Source: CAZKUN01 sp964555935 (GTDB lineage Bacteria > Armatimonadota > Zipacnadia > Zipacnadales > VGFC01). From it: a stretch of DNA of 25,672 nt. A program made the position numbers and the translations under genes. This document shows, one piece after another, positions 1 to 7,331 of this stretch. The notes under the pieces were generated by a model, which worked only from the letters and a program-made list of their open reading frames with translations, was not told the DNA's origin and ran no database searches. The stretch is from NCBI GenBank assembly GCA_964555935.1, contig CAZKUN010000126.1, forward strand, positions 1-25,672, read 5' to 3'. The stretch's first letter is position 1. Every line of letters begins with the position of its first letter.

Positions 1-409
1 ACACCTGCCGCCCGCCGGTCATCCGACACGAGCCGATGTGGATGCTACGAAAGTCGGCGCGGGCGCGGCCGGTCGTTGAGGCCGAAACTCGGAAGTCTCG
101 GAGCCCGGCTTCATCCGGATGCCCGCTTGCCGGCGTGTTGTCGAGCGCCACGGCGCCGATCTGCTCGACGCCGTCGCCGGCCAGGCGGATGATGATCCAT
201 TCATTCTCCGTCTTGCCGTCGCCCGTTGCCCAGGTAGTGCTCGGGTCCTCGTCGATGGCGTTCTCCGCGCGCCCCGCCTCGTCGAGCACGCTAGACGAAG
301 CCACCACGCGACCGCCCTCGCGCGCGGAGGCGAGGTTCACTTGCGCCTGCACAGCGCCGCTGAAGAGAGCGGCCATCAGGAAGGCCATGGCCTGTCTGTT
401 GGCGATCAA
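1..409 (-). CDS. Secreted F5/8 type C (discoidin-like) domain protein, C-terminus cut by window edge
   Basis: The reading frame stays open from a TTG at 409 to the left edge, giving 136 codons of a longer protein. I chose the TTG because GGGAG (minus strand, 416-420) lies 6 bases upstream. From there the first 20 or so residues form a good signal peptide: an Arg-containing start (LIANRQ), a hydrophobic core, and Ala-Val-Gln-Ala before the mature part. An in-frame ATG at 388 is the alternative start and would lose the charged end. The mature part (NLAS..EGG.V.ASS, then ENAIDED.STTWATGDG, then W..IRLAG...IG.VALDN) has the layout of an F5/8 type C/discoidin carbohydrate-binding domain. Such domains bind glycans at the cell surface or outside the cell. 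Any catalytic domain would lie outside the window. It is divergent from the ceramidase-like gene across 163 bases with no convincing promoter. Confidence 0.75.
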   Translation of the reverse strand, partial: MIANRQAMAFLMAALFSGAVQAQVNLASAREGGRVVASSSVLDEAGRAENAIDEDPSTTWATGDGKTENEWIIIRLAGDGVEQIGAVALDNTPASGHPDEAGLRDFRVSASTTGRARADFRSIHIGSCRMTGGRQV

Positions 410-572
410 TCCAATCTCCCACGCGGCCAGGCTCCACTCGTCACGCCGCCGCGAATAGGTTGTTTCGCGATCTGCAGGTGATTACCCTACGCGGGCAGGC
501 GATCTTGCCCGAATTGCCGAAATCCCGCGTCTGCGCGACGCCGTGATCGCCGCAGCAATGGAGGCTCCCAAC

Positions 573-1817
573 ATGGCCCTATCAGCAGGCGTTGTCTCGG
601 TTGATGTCACGCCGCCCGTCGGCGTTGAATTGTGCGGGTATGGCTTCTACCTCGAGCGAGCCTCAACGGGCGTCCGAGATCGTCTTAAGGCGCGGGCGCT
701 GGTGCTCGACGATGGCTCAACGCAGATCGCGATCGTATCGTGCGACCTGGTCGGCCTGATGCCCAAGACAGTGGCGGAGGCCCGCGCCGTCATTGCGGAT
801 TCCACAGGCATCCCAGGCGACAGCGTCATGTTCGCCTGCTCGCACACGCACGCGGGCCCGGCGACCATCGACATCCGAGGCTGTGGCGTGGTTGACTGGG
901 ACTATGTCGCCACGCTGCCAGGTCTGCTAGCTGACGCCGTCATTCAGGCCCACGCCGCGCTGGAGCCGGCTCAATTGGGAGCGGGCGGAACGGACGCTCC
1001 GGGGCTAGGGTTCAACCGCGTCGAGGGCGATACGGGGCCGCTCGATACCGGGATGGTCATCATCCGCGTCGACCGGCCGGATGGCGCGCCGCTCGCGACG
1101 GTCTTCAACGTGACGGCTCACGCGGTCACCAACTTCCACCTGAACACGCTCGTCTCGGCCGATTGGCCCGGAGCCGCCGCGCGCCAGATCGCGGAGGAGA
1201 TCGGCGGCGAGGCGCTCTTCCTGCAGGGCTCGTGTGGCGACGTGAATCCGGTGTTGAACCATACCGGAGAGCCCGAGGAGGCCGCCAAGATTGCGTCAGC
1301 CGCCGTCCGCTCAACGCGCGGCGGCATTGCCTACATGGAGGCTCCATCACTCGCCGCCTCATCCGCGCTGGTGGAGTTGCCGCTCGACGTCATCGCGCCG
1401 CTTGAGCTGGAAGCAACCGTAGCCGCGACGCAGGAAGCCGCTAACCAAGACCCGAGCGCGAGGATGAGCTTGGGCGCGGCCAAGCATCTTCTCGAAGTTC
1501 ACGAGCAGGGCGCGCCGCAGGCTCTGCAGACAGAGATCCAGGCATTTCGCATCGGCGACGCGCTGGTGCTCGCGCATGGAAGCGAGCTGTTCTGCGAGTT
1601 CGGCCTGGAACTGAAGGAACAGTTTGCGCCCCGCCATGTCCTCGTCGCCGGTTACGTCAACGACTTCATCGGCTACGTGCCCGACCCCGAGGACTTCGAG
1701 CGCGGCGGCTACGCGGCGGCGACCGTGCCGCAAATGTGCGGCAACTTCCCGTTCACCCGCGACGTCGGCACGCGCCTGGCAGACGAACTGTCGCGCCTGG
1801 CATCGGGCATCGTCTAG
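573..1817 (+). CDS. Neutral/alkaline non-lysosomal ceramidase-family hydrolase (short, cytoplasmic form)
   Basis: A 414-residue protein of the neutral ceramidase N-terminal domain family, zinc amidases whose characterised members cleave the N-acyl bond of ceramide. Family marks visible are SHTHAGP (residues 90-96, a zinc ligand region), TAHAV with H183, SADWPG (195-200), QGSCGDVNP (218-226), ELFCEFG with E342, and GYVNDFIGYVPD..GGYA (360-381), which carries the conserved tyrosines. I chose the ATG at 573 because GGAGG at 560-564 precedes it by 8 bases; a GTG at 543 and an ATG at 558 in the same frame lack this. There is no signal peptide, and the protein is much shorter than true secreted ceramidases of roughly 650 residues, lacking their C-terminal Ig-like domain. 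The natural substrate may therefore not be ceramide. A Gfo/Idh oxidoreductase follows 93 bases downstream on the same strand, which would fit sugar or cyclitol amide catabolism, but that is inference. Confidence 0.88.
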   Translation: MALSAGVVSVDVTPPVGVELCGYGFYLERASTGVRDRLKARALVLDDGSTQIAIVSCDLVGLMPKTVAEARAVIADSTGIPGDSVMFACSHTHAGPATIDIRGCGVVDWDYVATLPGLLADAVIQAHAALEPAQLGAGGTDAPGLGFNRVEGDTGPLDTGMVIIRVDRPDGAPLATVFNVTAHAVTNFHLNTLVSADWPGAAARQIAEEIGGEALFLQGSCGDVNPVLNHTGEPEEAAKIASAAVRSTRGGIAYMEAPSLAASSALVELPLDVIAPLELEATVAATQEAANQDPSARMSLGAAKHLLEVHEQGAPQALQTEIQAFRIGDALVLAHGSELFCEFGLELKEQFAPRHVLVAGYVNDFIGYVPDPEDFERGGYAAATVPQMCGNFPFTRDVGTRLADELSRLASGIV

Positions 1818-1854
1818 ACGAAGGTCCTCCGACCACGCATCGGGAAATGGCGCG

Positions 1855-1876
1855 ACCCGCCGCTTGCTCGGCGGGT
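1855..1876 (+). terminator. Small GC-rich stem-loop between ceramidase-like and oxidoreductase genes
   Basis: Perfect 8-bp arms ACCCGCCG and CGGCGGGT enclose the loop CTTGCT, 37 bases after the ceramidase stop. No T-tract follows, so it could be a weak terminator, an mRNA-stabilising stem between two co-transcribed genes, or incidental in GC-rich DNA. Confidence 0.3.
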
Positions 1877-1910
1877 ATTGGATTCGCATGGAGTATCTGG
1901 AGGGTACCTG

Positions 1911-2954
1911 ATGTCAGGCAATTCCGAATCACTCGGCGTCGGCTTGCTTGGGTGCGGCGTGATATCTGACACGCACATTGCCGCCATCGCCGGAGTGTCA
2001 GACGCGCGCCTCGTCGCCGTCTGCGACAAGAACGAGACCGCCGCGCGCGCGAAGGCCGACCAGGCGGGCTGCGACTACTATCTCGATTACACCGAGATGC
2101 TCAAGCGCGACGACATCCACATCATCGATATCGTTGTGCCATCCGGGCTGCATGCCAAGCTCGGGATCGATGCGGCGAAGGCGGGCAAGCATGTCATCTG
2201 CACGAAGCCGATCGATATCACCCTCGAGGCGATCGACGCGCTGATCGCGGCCGGCGACAGCAATGGCGTCAAGATCGCGGCCACGCACCAGCTCCGAGGT
2301 TACCCGGTATACATCCGCGCCGCCGATGCGATGGCCTCGGGCCGGCTCGGCCGCCCGACGTACGCCAACGCGGTCGTGCCGTGGTACCGCAGCGACACGT
2401 ACTACTCCGACGGATGGCATGGCACCAAAGCCCTCGACGGCGGGGGCGCGCTGATCAACCAATCGATCCACTACATCGACCTGTTGCTCTACATCATGGG
2501 GCGGGCGAGCAAAGTGGCCGGTTTCGCCGCGACGCTCGGACATGACAACATCGAGGTCGAGGACATGGCGAGCGCGGCCGTGCTATTTGAGAGCGGCGCG
2601 CAGGCGACGATCCAGGGCTCGACTTGCACGCACAGGGGCCGGCCGGCGCGGCTGGAGATTCACGGCACGAAGGGCAACATCCACTACGAGGCTGATGAGA
2701 TCCGGCTGTGGGACATCGAGGGAGAAGAGATCCAGGAGGCGCGTGGACCCGTCAAGGCGACGGCCGCCGCCGACCCACGCGCGGGACTTGAGCGAGGGAT
2801 TGCGGCCCATACGAGCCAGATCGCAGACGTGGTCGCCGCGATCAAGGAGGACCGCGATCCAAGGCTCTCCGGCCGCGAGGCTCGGCGAGCGGTGGAGCTG
2901 ATCCTGTCGATCTACAAGTCCAGCGAAACCGGCCAGGTCATCGACCTGCTGTAG
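1911..2954 (+). CDS. Gfo/Idh/MocA family NAD(P)-dependent oxidoreductase
   Basis: A 347-residue cytoplasmic dehydrogenase of the glucose-fructose oxidoreductase/inositol dehydrogenase family, which oxidises or reduces sugar or cyclitol hydroxyls with NAD(P). The N-terminal Rossmann fold is seen as VGLLGCGVISDTH (residues 10-22), ending in an acidic residue after LVAVCD (D39). The family EKP motif appears as TKP (98-100), so the structural/catalytic lysine K99 is kept but the preceding Glu is Thr. The C-terminal substrate domain shows GGGALINQSIHYIDLL (177-192), with the conserved His-Asp region, and a second sheet ending in EIHGTKG. The ATG at 1911 has GGAGGG at 1899-1904, 6 bases upstream; an earlier in-frame TTG at 1878 lacks a ribosome binding site. 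The substrate cannot be read from the sequence. A hairpin terminator follows at 2990-3014. Confidence 0.93.
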   Translation: MSGNSESLGVGLLGCGVISDTHIAAIAGVSDARLVAVCDKNETAARAKADQAGCDYYLDYTEMLKRDDIHIIDIVVPSGLHAKLGIDAAKAGKHVICTKPIDITLEAIDALIAAGDSNGVKIAATHQLRGYPVYIRAADAMASGRLGRPTYANAVVPWYRSDTYYSDGWHGTKALDGGGALINQSIHYIDLLLYIMGRASKVAGFAATLGHDNIEVEDMASAAVLFESGAQATIQGSTCTHRGRPARLEIHGTKGNIHYEADEIRLWDIEGEEIQEARGPVKATAAADPRAGLERGIAAHTSQIADVVAAIKEDRDPRLSGREARRAVELILSIYKSSETGQVIDLL

Positions 2955-2989
2955 GGCGCGCATCCGGCGTCTTACCCGTAGAACGCAAC

Positions 2990-3014
2990 ACGCGGCCCTC
3001 ACAGAGGGCCGCGT
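2990..3014. terminator. Intrinsic-type hairpin, probably bidirectional
   Basis: An 11-bp perfect stem (ACGCGGCCCTC pairing with GAGGGCCGCGT) with a 3-base ACA loop lies 35 bases after the oxidoreductase stop and 21 bases beyond the CCA end of the convergent tRNA gene. The flanks are only moderately T-rich (GTTGCGTTCT on the minus side), so it may terminate both units with imperfect efficiency. Confidence 0.6.
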
Positions 3015-3035
3015 CATCGCTTATATGGAAATAAC

Positions 3036-3112
3036 TGGTCGGGGCGGCCGGATTTGAACCGGCGACCTTACGGTCCCGAACCGTACGCGCTACCAAACTG
3101 CGCTACGCCCCG
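3036..3112 (-). tRNA. tRNA-Pro (anticodon CGG)
   Basis: The minus strand folds into a full cloverleaf. The acceptor stem is CGGGGCG/CGCCCCG with discriminator A and an encoded CCA. The D arm is GCGC..GCGC around AGTTTGGTA. The anticodon stem TACGG/CCGTA carries the loop TTCGGGA, placing CGG at positions 34-36. The variable region is AGGTC, and the T arm is GCCGG/CCGGC around TTCAAAT. It reads the proline codon CCG, common in this GC-rich genome. The CGGGG...CCCCG acceptor and GTAGCGCAG start are typical of bacterial tRNA-Pro. It has its own promoter at 3129-3157 and no neighbouring tRNA genes. Confidence 0.97.
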
Positions 3113-3128
3113 ACCTCATCGGCCCCAG

Positions 3129-3157
3129 AGTATAGCAGAACGAAGTGGCTCGGTCAA
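3129..3157 (-). promoter_or_regulatory. Sigma70-type promoter for tRNA-Pro
   Basis: On the minus strand TTGACC (3157-3152) and TATACT (3134-3129) are separated by exactly 17 bases. This is close to the consensus -35/-10 pair, and the tRNA 5' end begins 16 bases after the -10. This is the clearest promoter in the window and shows that the host uses a standard housekeeping sigma factor. Confidence 0.85.
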
Positions 3158-3178
3158 CCGCCTGATTCCGGGCCACTT
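3143..3178 (+). promoter_or_regulatory. Stem-loop followed by T-run ahead of the PfkB-kinase gene
   Basis: AAGTGGCTCGG (3143-3153) pairs with CCGGGCCACTT (3168-3178) through 11 bp with one G-T pair and a 14-base loop, ending in a run of four T (3177-3180). It sits just before the kinase ribosome binding site and overlaps the -35 region of the opposite-strand tRNA promoter. It could end plus-strand read-through or attenuate the kinase gene. Confidence 0.4.
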
Positions 3179-3206
3179 TTCAAGCCTAAAGGAGCGAGGT
3201 GGCGGC

Positions 3207-4124
3207 ATGATCAGCGAACCCAAACCCAGTGCCCTGATCATCGGCTCCATCAGTCTTGATACGCTCAATCTGCCGATGGGTGACGCCTATGATCTTCTGG
3301 GTGGATCGGCGGCCTACGCGGCCATCGCATGCTCGAAACTGGCTCAGCCGCACTTGGTTAGCGCGGTCGGCGCCGACTTCCCGAGCAAGCACCGTGGCGC
3401 ACTTGATGAGTTGCGGATCGACCTCGCCGGTCTGCGCGTGCACGACGACGGGCAGACGCTGGCCTGGGGCGCGCGATACGACGAGTCACTCTCAGAACCG
3501 GAGATGCTGTGGGCGAGGCTTGGCGTCTTCGAGGCCTTCACCCCGGAGATCCCGACGCACTGCCGGGACTGCCGCTGGGTGCTGCTGGCGAACCTCCCCC
3601 CACTGCTGCAACGCCACGCGTGGGAGCAACTCAGGGCACCCGAGTTCATCGTCGCGGACACAATGTCGATGTGGATCGAAGCCGACCGCGAGAGCGTTTG
3701 GTCGGTGATGTGCGAGGCCGACCTGGCGCTGATGAACGAGGCCGAGGCCATACTGCTGACGGGTGAGGTGGACGCTCAGGCATCCGCCAAGGCGCTCATG
3801 GATGGGGGCGCGAAACGGGTCGTCGTGAAGCGGGGAGCCCAGGGCGCCCTGCTGTGGATCGGCGACGACGTGTGGGAGATCCCCGCGCCGGCGACGGGCG
3901 CAGTGGATCCCACGGGAGCCGGGGACGTCCTCGCGGGAGGCCTGATCGGCCAGCTCGCTCGAACGGGGGACACATCGCCCCGAGGCATCATCGAGGCGGC
4001 CGCGATGGGGACGGCGCTGGCGTCGATCGTCGTGGAGAACTTCGGCCCATCGAGCCTCACCGGCGCGCGCCCCGAGGAGATCGAGCCGCGACTCCGAGAC
4101 GTGCTTATGCGCGTCGTCCCCTGA
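3207..4124 (+). CDS. PfkB/ribokinase-family carbohydrate kinase
   Basis: A 305-residue cytoplasmic sugar or nucleoside kinase that transfers the ATP gamma-phosphate to a substrate hydroxyl. The N-terminal substrate-binding part has LLGGSAAYAAI (residues 30-40), the usual GG-containing signature, and VSAVGADF (51-58). The C-terminal PfkB signature is DPTGAGDVLAGG (234-245), in which D240 is the expected catalytic base and GAG forms the anion hole. VVVKRGAQGAL (205-215) is the typical nucleotide-site strand and turn. The ATG at 3207 is preceded by GGAGCGAGG at 3191-3199; an in-frame start further upstream would run through the tRNA gene. The substrate is not identifiable. The gene converges on the heparinase-like gene with only 12 bases between stop codons and no clear terminator between them. 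Confidence 0.93.
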   Translation: MISEPKPSALIIGSISLDTLNLPMGDAYDLLGGSAAYAAIACSKLAQPHLVSAVGADFPSKHRGALDELRIDLAGLRVHDDGQTLAWGARYDESLSEPEMLWARLGVFEAFTPEIPTHCRDCRWVLLANLPPLLQRHAWEQLRAPEFIVADTMSMWIEADRESVWSVMCEADLALMNEAEAILLTGEVDAQASAKALMDGGAKRVVVKRGAQGALLWIGDDVWEIPAPATGAVDPTGAGDVLAGGLIGQLARTGDTSPRGIIEAAAMGTALASIVVENFGPSSLTGARPEEIEPRLRDVLMRVVP

Positions 4125-4136
4125 GACGGCCCGACC

Positions 4137-7100
4137 CTATTCCGAGACCACGCGCCCGATCTCCACATCATCCCACCAGGCATCCGTGCTCCACGTTCGG
4201 ATGCCGAACTTGCCTCCGGGCAGCGGGTCCTCATCGGTAACGTCGTGCAGCTTCTTGCCGTCAAGGTAGTACCTCAGTCGGCCATCCACGTACGTCACGC
4301 AGATCTCGTACTCGGTGCCGACTTCGCTTCGCGCTTCGGCCTCGTGGATGAGGTTGAAGCCGGGATCGCGCCGAGCCCGGCTCCAGCCGTCCCGAGTGCC
4401 GCCCACGAGCGTCACGATGTAGTTCGGGATCTCGTGGTAGAGGCTGTACTGGCCCGTTCGGCCATACCTAAGCGGGCTCCCATCCAGCTCCGTGGCGTGG
4501 AGGAACAGGTTCAGGTTCGCCGCGTTTTGGTCGGCCGGTGCCACGGCTTTGGCGCGGAACCGGATGAATACGTCGCGCGGCAAGTCCTGTCGGAACCAGA
4601 ACGTGCCCACGTTCGCCTTGTCATCCAGGATATCGCGGACCGCCAGCTTCCCGTCGCGGACCTGCACCTCGCTCGTTCCTTCGATGGCCCACCGCTGAAG
4701 GCCACCATCGAAGGTCTCCTTCGCGATCCATTCGACCTGGTACGCGTCGCCGCCGATCTCGACTGAGTCCGCGTCAGCGCCGGTGAACGCGGGCAGCGGA
4801 TCAGTGGCCAAGGCATGCTCGCGAGTTGCGGGGACATCGACAACGATGTCGGCATCGCCCCCGCCAAACGAAACGGCGACACCTTCGACCTCGGCGGAGG
4901 CTTCACCCATGATGATCCGCGGCTCCGCGTCGGAATCGCGCCATGCCGTCAGCACCGTGATGAAACCCGCCGACATGGCCGGCTCCGTGTTCGTCGCCCA
5001 GATGCTATGAGCCATCCAATTCGCTTCAGCGATACCGCGCCCTTTGCTCTGCAGAGCTTCGGAGGTCTTCTCGTACATGTCCTCGCCCGTGATTTGGTTG
5101 CGGAAGCTCTCTCGCCCGCCCGCGTCGACGATGTCGAGGCCATCGGGCCGGCCGAAGCTGACATTCGCTCGCACGTTCTCCATCGCGTAGGTCGCGGTGG
5201 CGCCGTCCAAGTTCAGCGCCGCGTCCGGCGCGACGTGGAAGAGGCGGCTGAACCGCGCCGGATCCGCCCCCGGCTTCATCGCGAGGTCGTCGTAGATCGC
5301 GAACCACTCACCTCCCACGAACACAACGTGCCGATGCCAGCGCAGCAGGCCCGGCACCGTTTGGTAGGCATTAGTCATGTCGCCCGCCCAGTAGGTGTAA
5401 CCGTCGGCCTCCTGGTAGGCCAAGAGCCGCCCGCAGAACGGGTACGCGGGATCGCGCGGATTCCACTCCTGGCCGACGCCATTGACCAGCACCACGTTGT
5501 GGCTCATCGAATGCCTGGCGTGAGGGTCGGGGTACGCGGTGCTGCCTCCGCCGGCGCTCAGAACTTGTCCGAAGGCATGCCACACGAAGTCGCCTTCTGA
5601 CCGGAACGAGTGGCCGTATCCGCCGCGCGGCCGGCACTTGAAGATCATCCCCACCGCGTCCTCATAGGTGCCCGGCTCGGATGGCTTCCGCGTGCTCGCC
5701 ATCACCCATCCGGCTTCTTTGAAGACATCGCTCGGGATCTCTTCGCTCGGCGTCTCCTCAACCGGGAGCGTCCCAGACGCGAGCATCTCGAGCCACGGCC
5801 GCGCTGAGAAATCGCTGCCCAGCTCCTCCCGCAGCGCGTGCCACCGGTCGCGAAAGCGCGTCTCGCCCGTCAGCATGAACGCGTAGCGGGCGTCATTGCG
5901 CTGCGTGCCGCGCTTGCCCTTCGGGTCTGCCGCGTAATCGCCGAAGGCGATCCGCTGGATGCCCAGCGGCATGAGGTGCGCGTACCAGTCGCCGAGCCGC
6001 GCGTAATACGGATTGCGGTCGAGGCGCAGATCAGGCACGAGAAGCTGAACGTACATCGATGCGCGGAGCATCGATTCGCCCTTCCACCCGCCATACGCCA
6101 GCCCCTCATTCCAGCCCTCATCCGGCCCGTGGGCGCTCGTCACGCCGGTCAGGTAATTCAGGCAGAGAGGCACCAACTCGTCGGCCAAGTCGAGGTCTCC
6201 CGCCATGAGCATCACGCCCGGCATCGACCACATGAAATTCTCGTACGGGTGGCTCTGGCAGAACATCGAGACGCCCGAGCGATGGATGTCTCCGCCTGCC
6301 TGCCACGAGGCCTTCTCAAGGTATGTCGCGCGCAGCCGCCACTGTACCGAATCGCGAACTGTCGCGCGGTCGGCCTCGTCCATGTCCTCGTATAGCCAGT
6401 CGTAGCATACGGCGAGGTACTCGGTGATCTGCGTCGGCCACTTGCGCGGCGGGCCGTGGTACTCGGGCGAGGCCATCCCACCCTTCGCAAAGCCTGCCAG
6501 CGCCACTGCCAGGTCACGCGCAGGCGCGTACTTCTCGTCACCGGTCAGCCTGTAGGCAAACGCCGCCGCCGCGATCTCGCCCGCGATGCCCGCCCACTGC
6601 TGGTCGTCATAGGGGGACTCATCCTTCGCGTCGGTGACCGGGAAGTCGGCCCACCAGTCGCGCTTGGCTGCCTTGTCCGCGTTGCCGATCACCTGGCCCA
6701 GCCAGGCGGCCGTCTCCGGATCGGCCTCCAGCACTTCCCGCCACTCGTCCCAGCCTATCCCGGGCGCGAGTCGAGGGTGGGGCTTTGCTGCCAGAATCTC
6801 CGCCGCGCGGTCGATGGCCGTCCGGTCCCAAGTCGGCGTGTCCCCCGCGATGATGAAGGAACGCGCGGCGCTCCAGACCTCATAGTCGGTCCCGACGGAG
6901 TAACCCACGCGCCAGCGCCACTCCCCCGCCTCCAGCACGGGCAGCGCGTTGTGGAAGTTGTAGGGCGTGTCGCGGACCTCAACATCCGGCGCGGCGAAGT
7001 CGCCCACACGCGAGAGCTGCAGCCAAAAACTTCGTACCGGGACGGTCTCGCTCGTGATCACGTGCGGCACGTAGGGCCATGACATCCGCGGCGGGTTGAC

Positions 7101-7226
7101 GCTCGGCACCTGCCCGTCAGCCGGCCGGAAGGTCACGTGATGCGGGTACTCCCAGCGCGAATCGAAGGGGATCAGATCGGCCGACGCGGCGACCACGACG
7201 AAGCAGACGATCAACAGGCAGACCAT
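4137..7226 (-). CDS. Large secreted heparinase II/III-like polysaccharide lyase with C-terminal jelly-roll domain
   Basis: A 1029-residue exported protein. Residues 1-16 are a hydrophobic signal peptide (VCLLIVCFVVVAASA, then DLIPF) without the usual positive charge at the start. Residues about 28-125 look like the Ig-like DUF4962 domain often found before heparinase domains (NPPRMSWPYVP, then FWLQLSRVGDF). An alpha-helical toroid follows, with WAGIAGEIAAAAFAYRLTGD and GWNEGLAYGGW near residue 375. The heparinase II/III beta domain has GDFVWHAFGQVLSAGGGST and SMSHNVVLVNG near residue 575. Residues about 833-1029 (TFDGGLQRW to WWDDVEIGRV) resemble a YesU/DUF6250-type concanavalin-like fold. 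Such lyases cleave uronic-acid glycans by elimination; the substrate is unknown. The ATG at 7226 has GGAGG 9 bases upstream. It is divergent from the next gene across 105 bases with no obvious promoter. Confidence 0.88.
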   Translation of the reverse strand: MVCLLIVCFVVVAASADLIPFDSRWEYPHHVTFRPADGQVPSVNPPRMSWPYVPHVITSETVPVRSFWLQLSRVGDFAAPDVEVRDTPYNFHNALPVLEAGEWRWRVGYSVGTDYEVWSAARSFIIAGDTPTWDRTAIDRAAEILAAKPHPRLAPGIGWDEWREVLEADPETAAWLGQVIGNADKAAKRDWWADFPVTDAKDESPYDDQQWAGIAGEIAAAAFAYRLTGDEKYAPARDLAVALAGFAKGGMASPEYHGPPRKWPTQITEYLAVCYDWLYEDMDEADRATVRDSVQWRLRATYLEKASWQAGGDIHRSGVSMFCQSHPYENFMWSMPGVMLMAGDLDLADELVPLCLNYLTGVTSAHGPDEGWNEGLAYGGWKGESMLRASMYVQLLVPDLRLDRNPYYARLGDWYAHLMPLGIQRIAFGDYAADPKGKRGTQRNDARYAFMLTGETRFRDRWHALREELGSDFSARPWLEMLASGTLPVEETPSEEIPSDVFKEAGWVMASTRKPSEPGTYEDAVGMIFKCRPRGGYGHSFRSEGDFVWHAFGQVLSAGGGSTAYPDPHARHSMSHNVVLVNGVGQEWNPRDPAYPFCGRLLAYQEADGYTYWAGDMTNAYQTVPGLLRWHRHVVFVGGEWFAIYDDLAMKPGADPARFSRLFHVAPDAALNLDGATATYAMENVRANVSFGRPDGLDIVDAGGRESFRNQITGEDMYEKTSEALQSKGRGIAEANWMAHSIWATNTEPAMSAGFITVLTAWRDSDAEPRIIMGEASAEVEGVAVSFGGGDADIVVDVPATREHALATDPLPAFTGADADSVEIGGDAYQVEWIAKETFDGGLQRWAIEGTSEVQVRDGKLAVRDILDDKANVGTFWFRQDLPRDVFIRFRAKAVAPADQNAANLNLFLHATELDGSPLRYGRTGQYSLYHEIPNYIVTLVGGTRDGWSRARRDPGFNLIHEAEARSEVGTEYEICVTYVDGRLRYYLDGKKLHDVTDEDPLPGGKFGIRTWSTDAWWDDVEIGRVVSE

Positions 7227-7331
7227 TGGCGAGGACCTCCGTTTGCTCAGTGCTTCTCCGCTTCGTGGATCGCCCCTCCCGCCCGAGGCATCGCTTCAAG
7301 CCGAACGTCCTTCCCTTCGGAGCACGTTTCC

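Noticed and set aside
460..488. Possible promoter TTGTTT-N17-TACCCT before the ceramidase-like gene, and a CGCGAA/TTCGCG inverted repeat at 450-469
   Set aside because: Each box matches only three consensus bases and the 6-bp repeat is within chance for this base composition.
3036..3112. Integration site of a mobile element at the tRNA gene
   Set aside because: No integrase, no repeat of the tRNA 3' end and no shift in composition were seen nearby.
3054..3206. Upstream start for the PfkB kinase
   Set aside because: It would run through the tRNA-Pro gene and its promoter.
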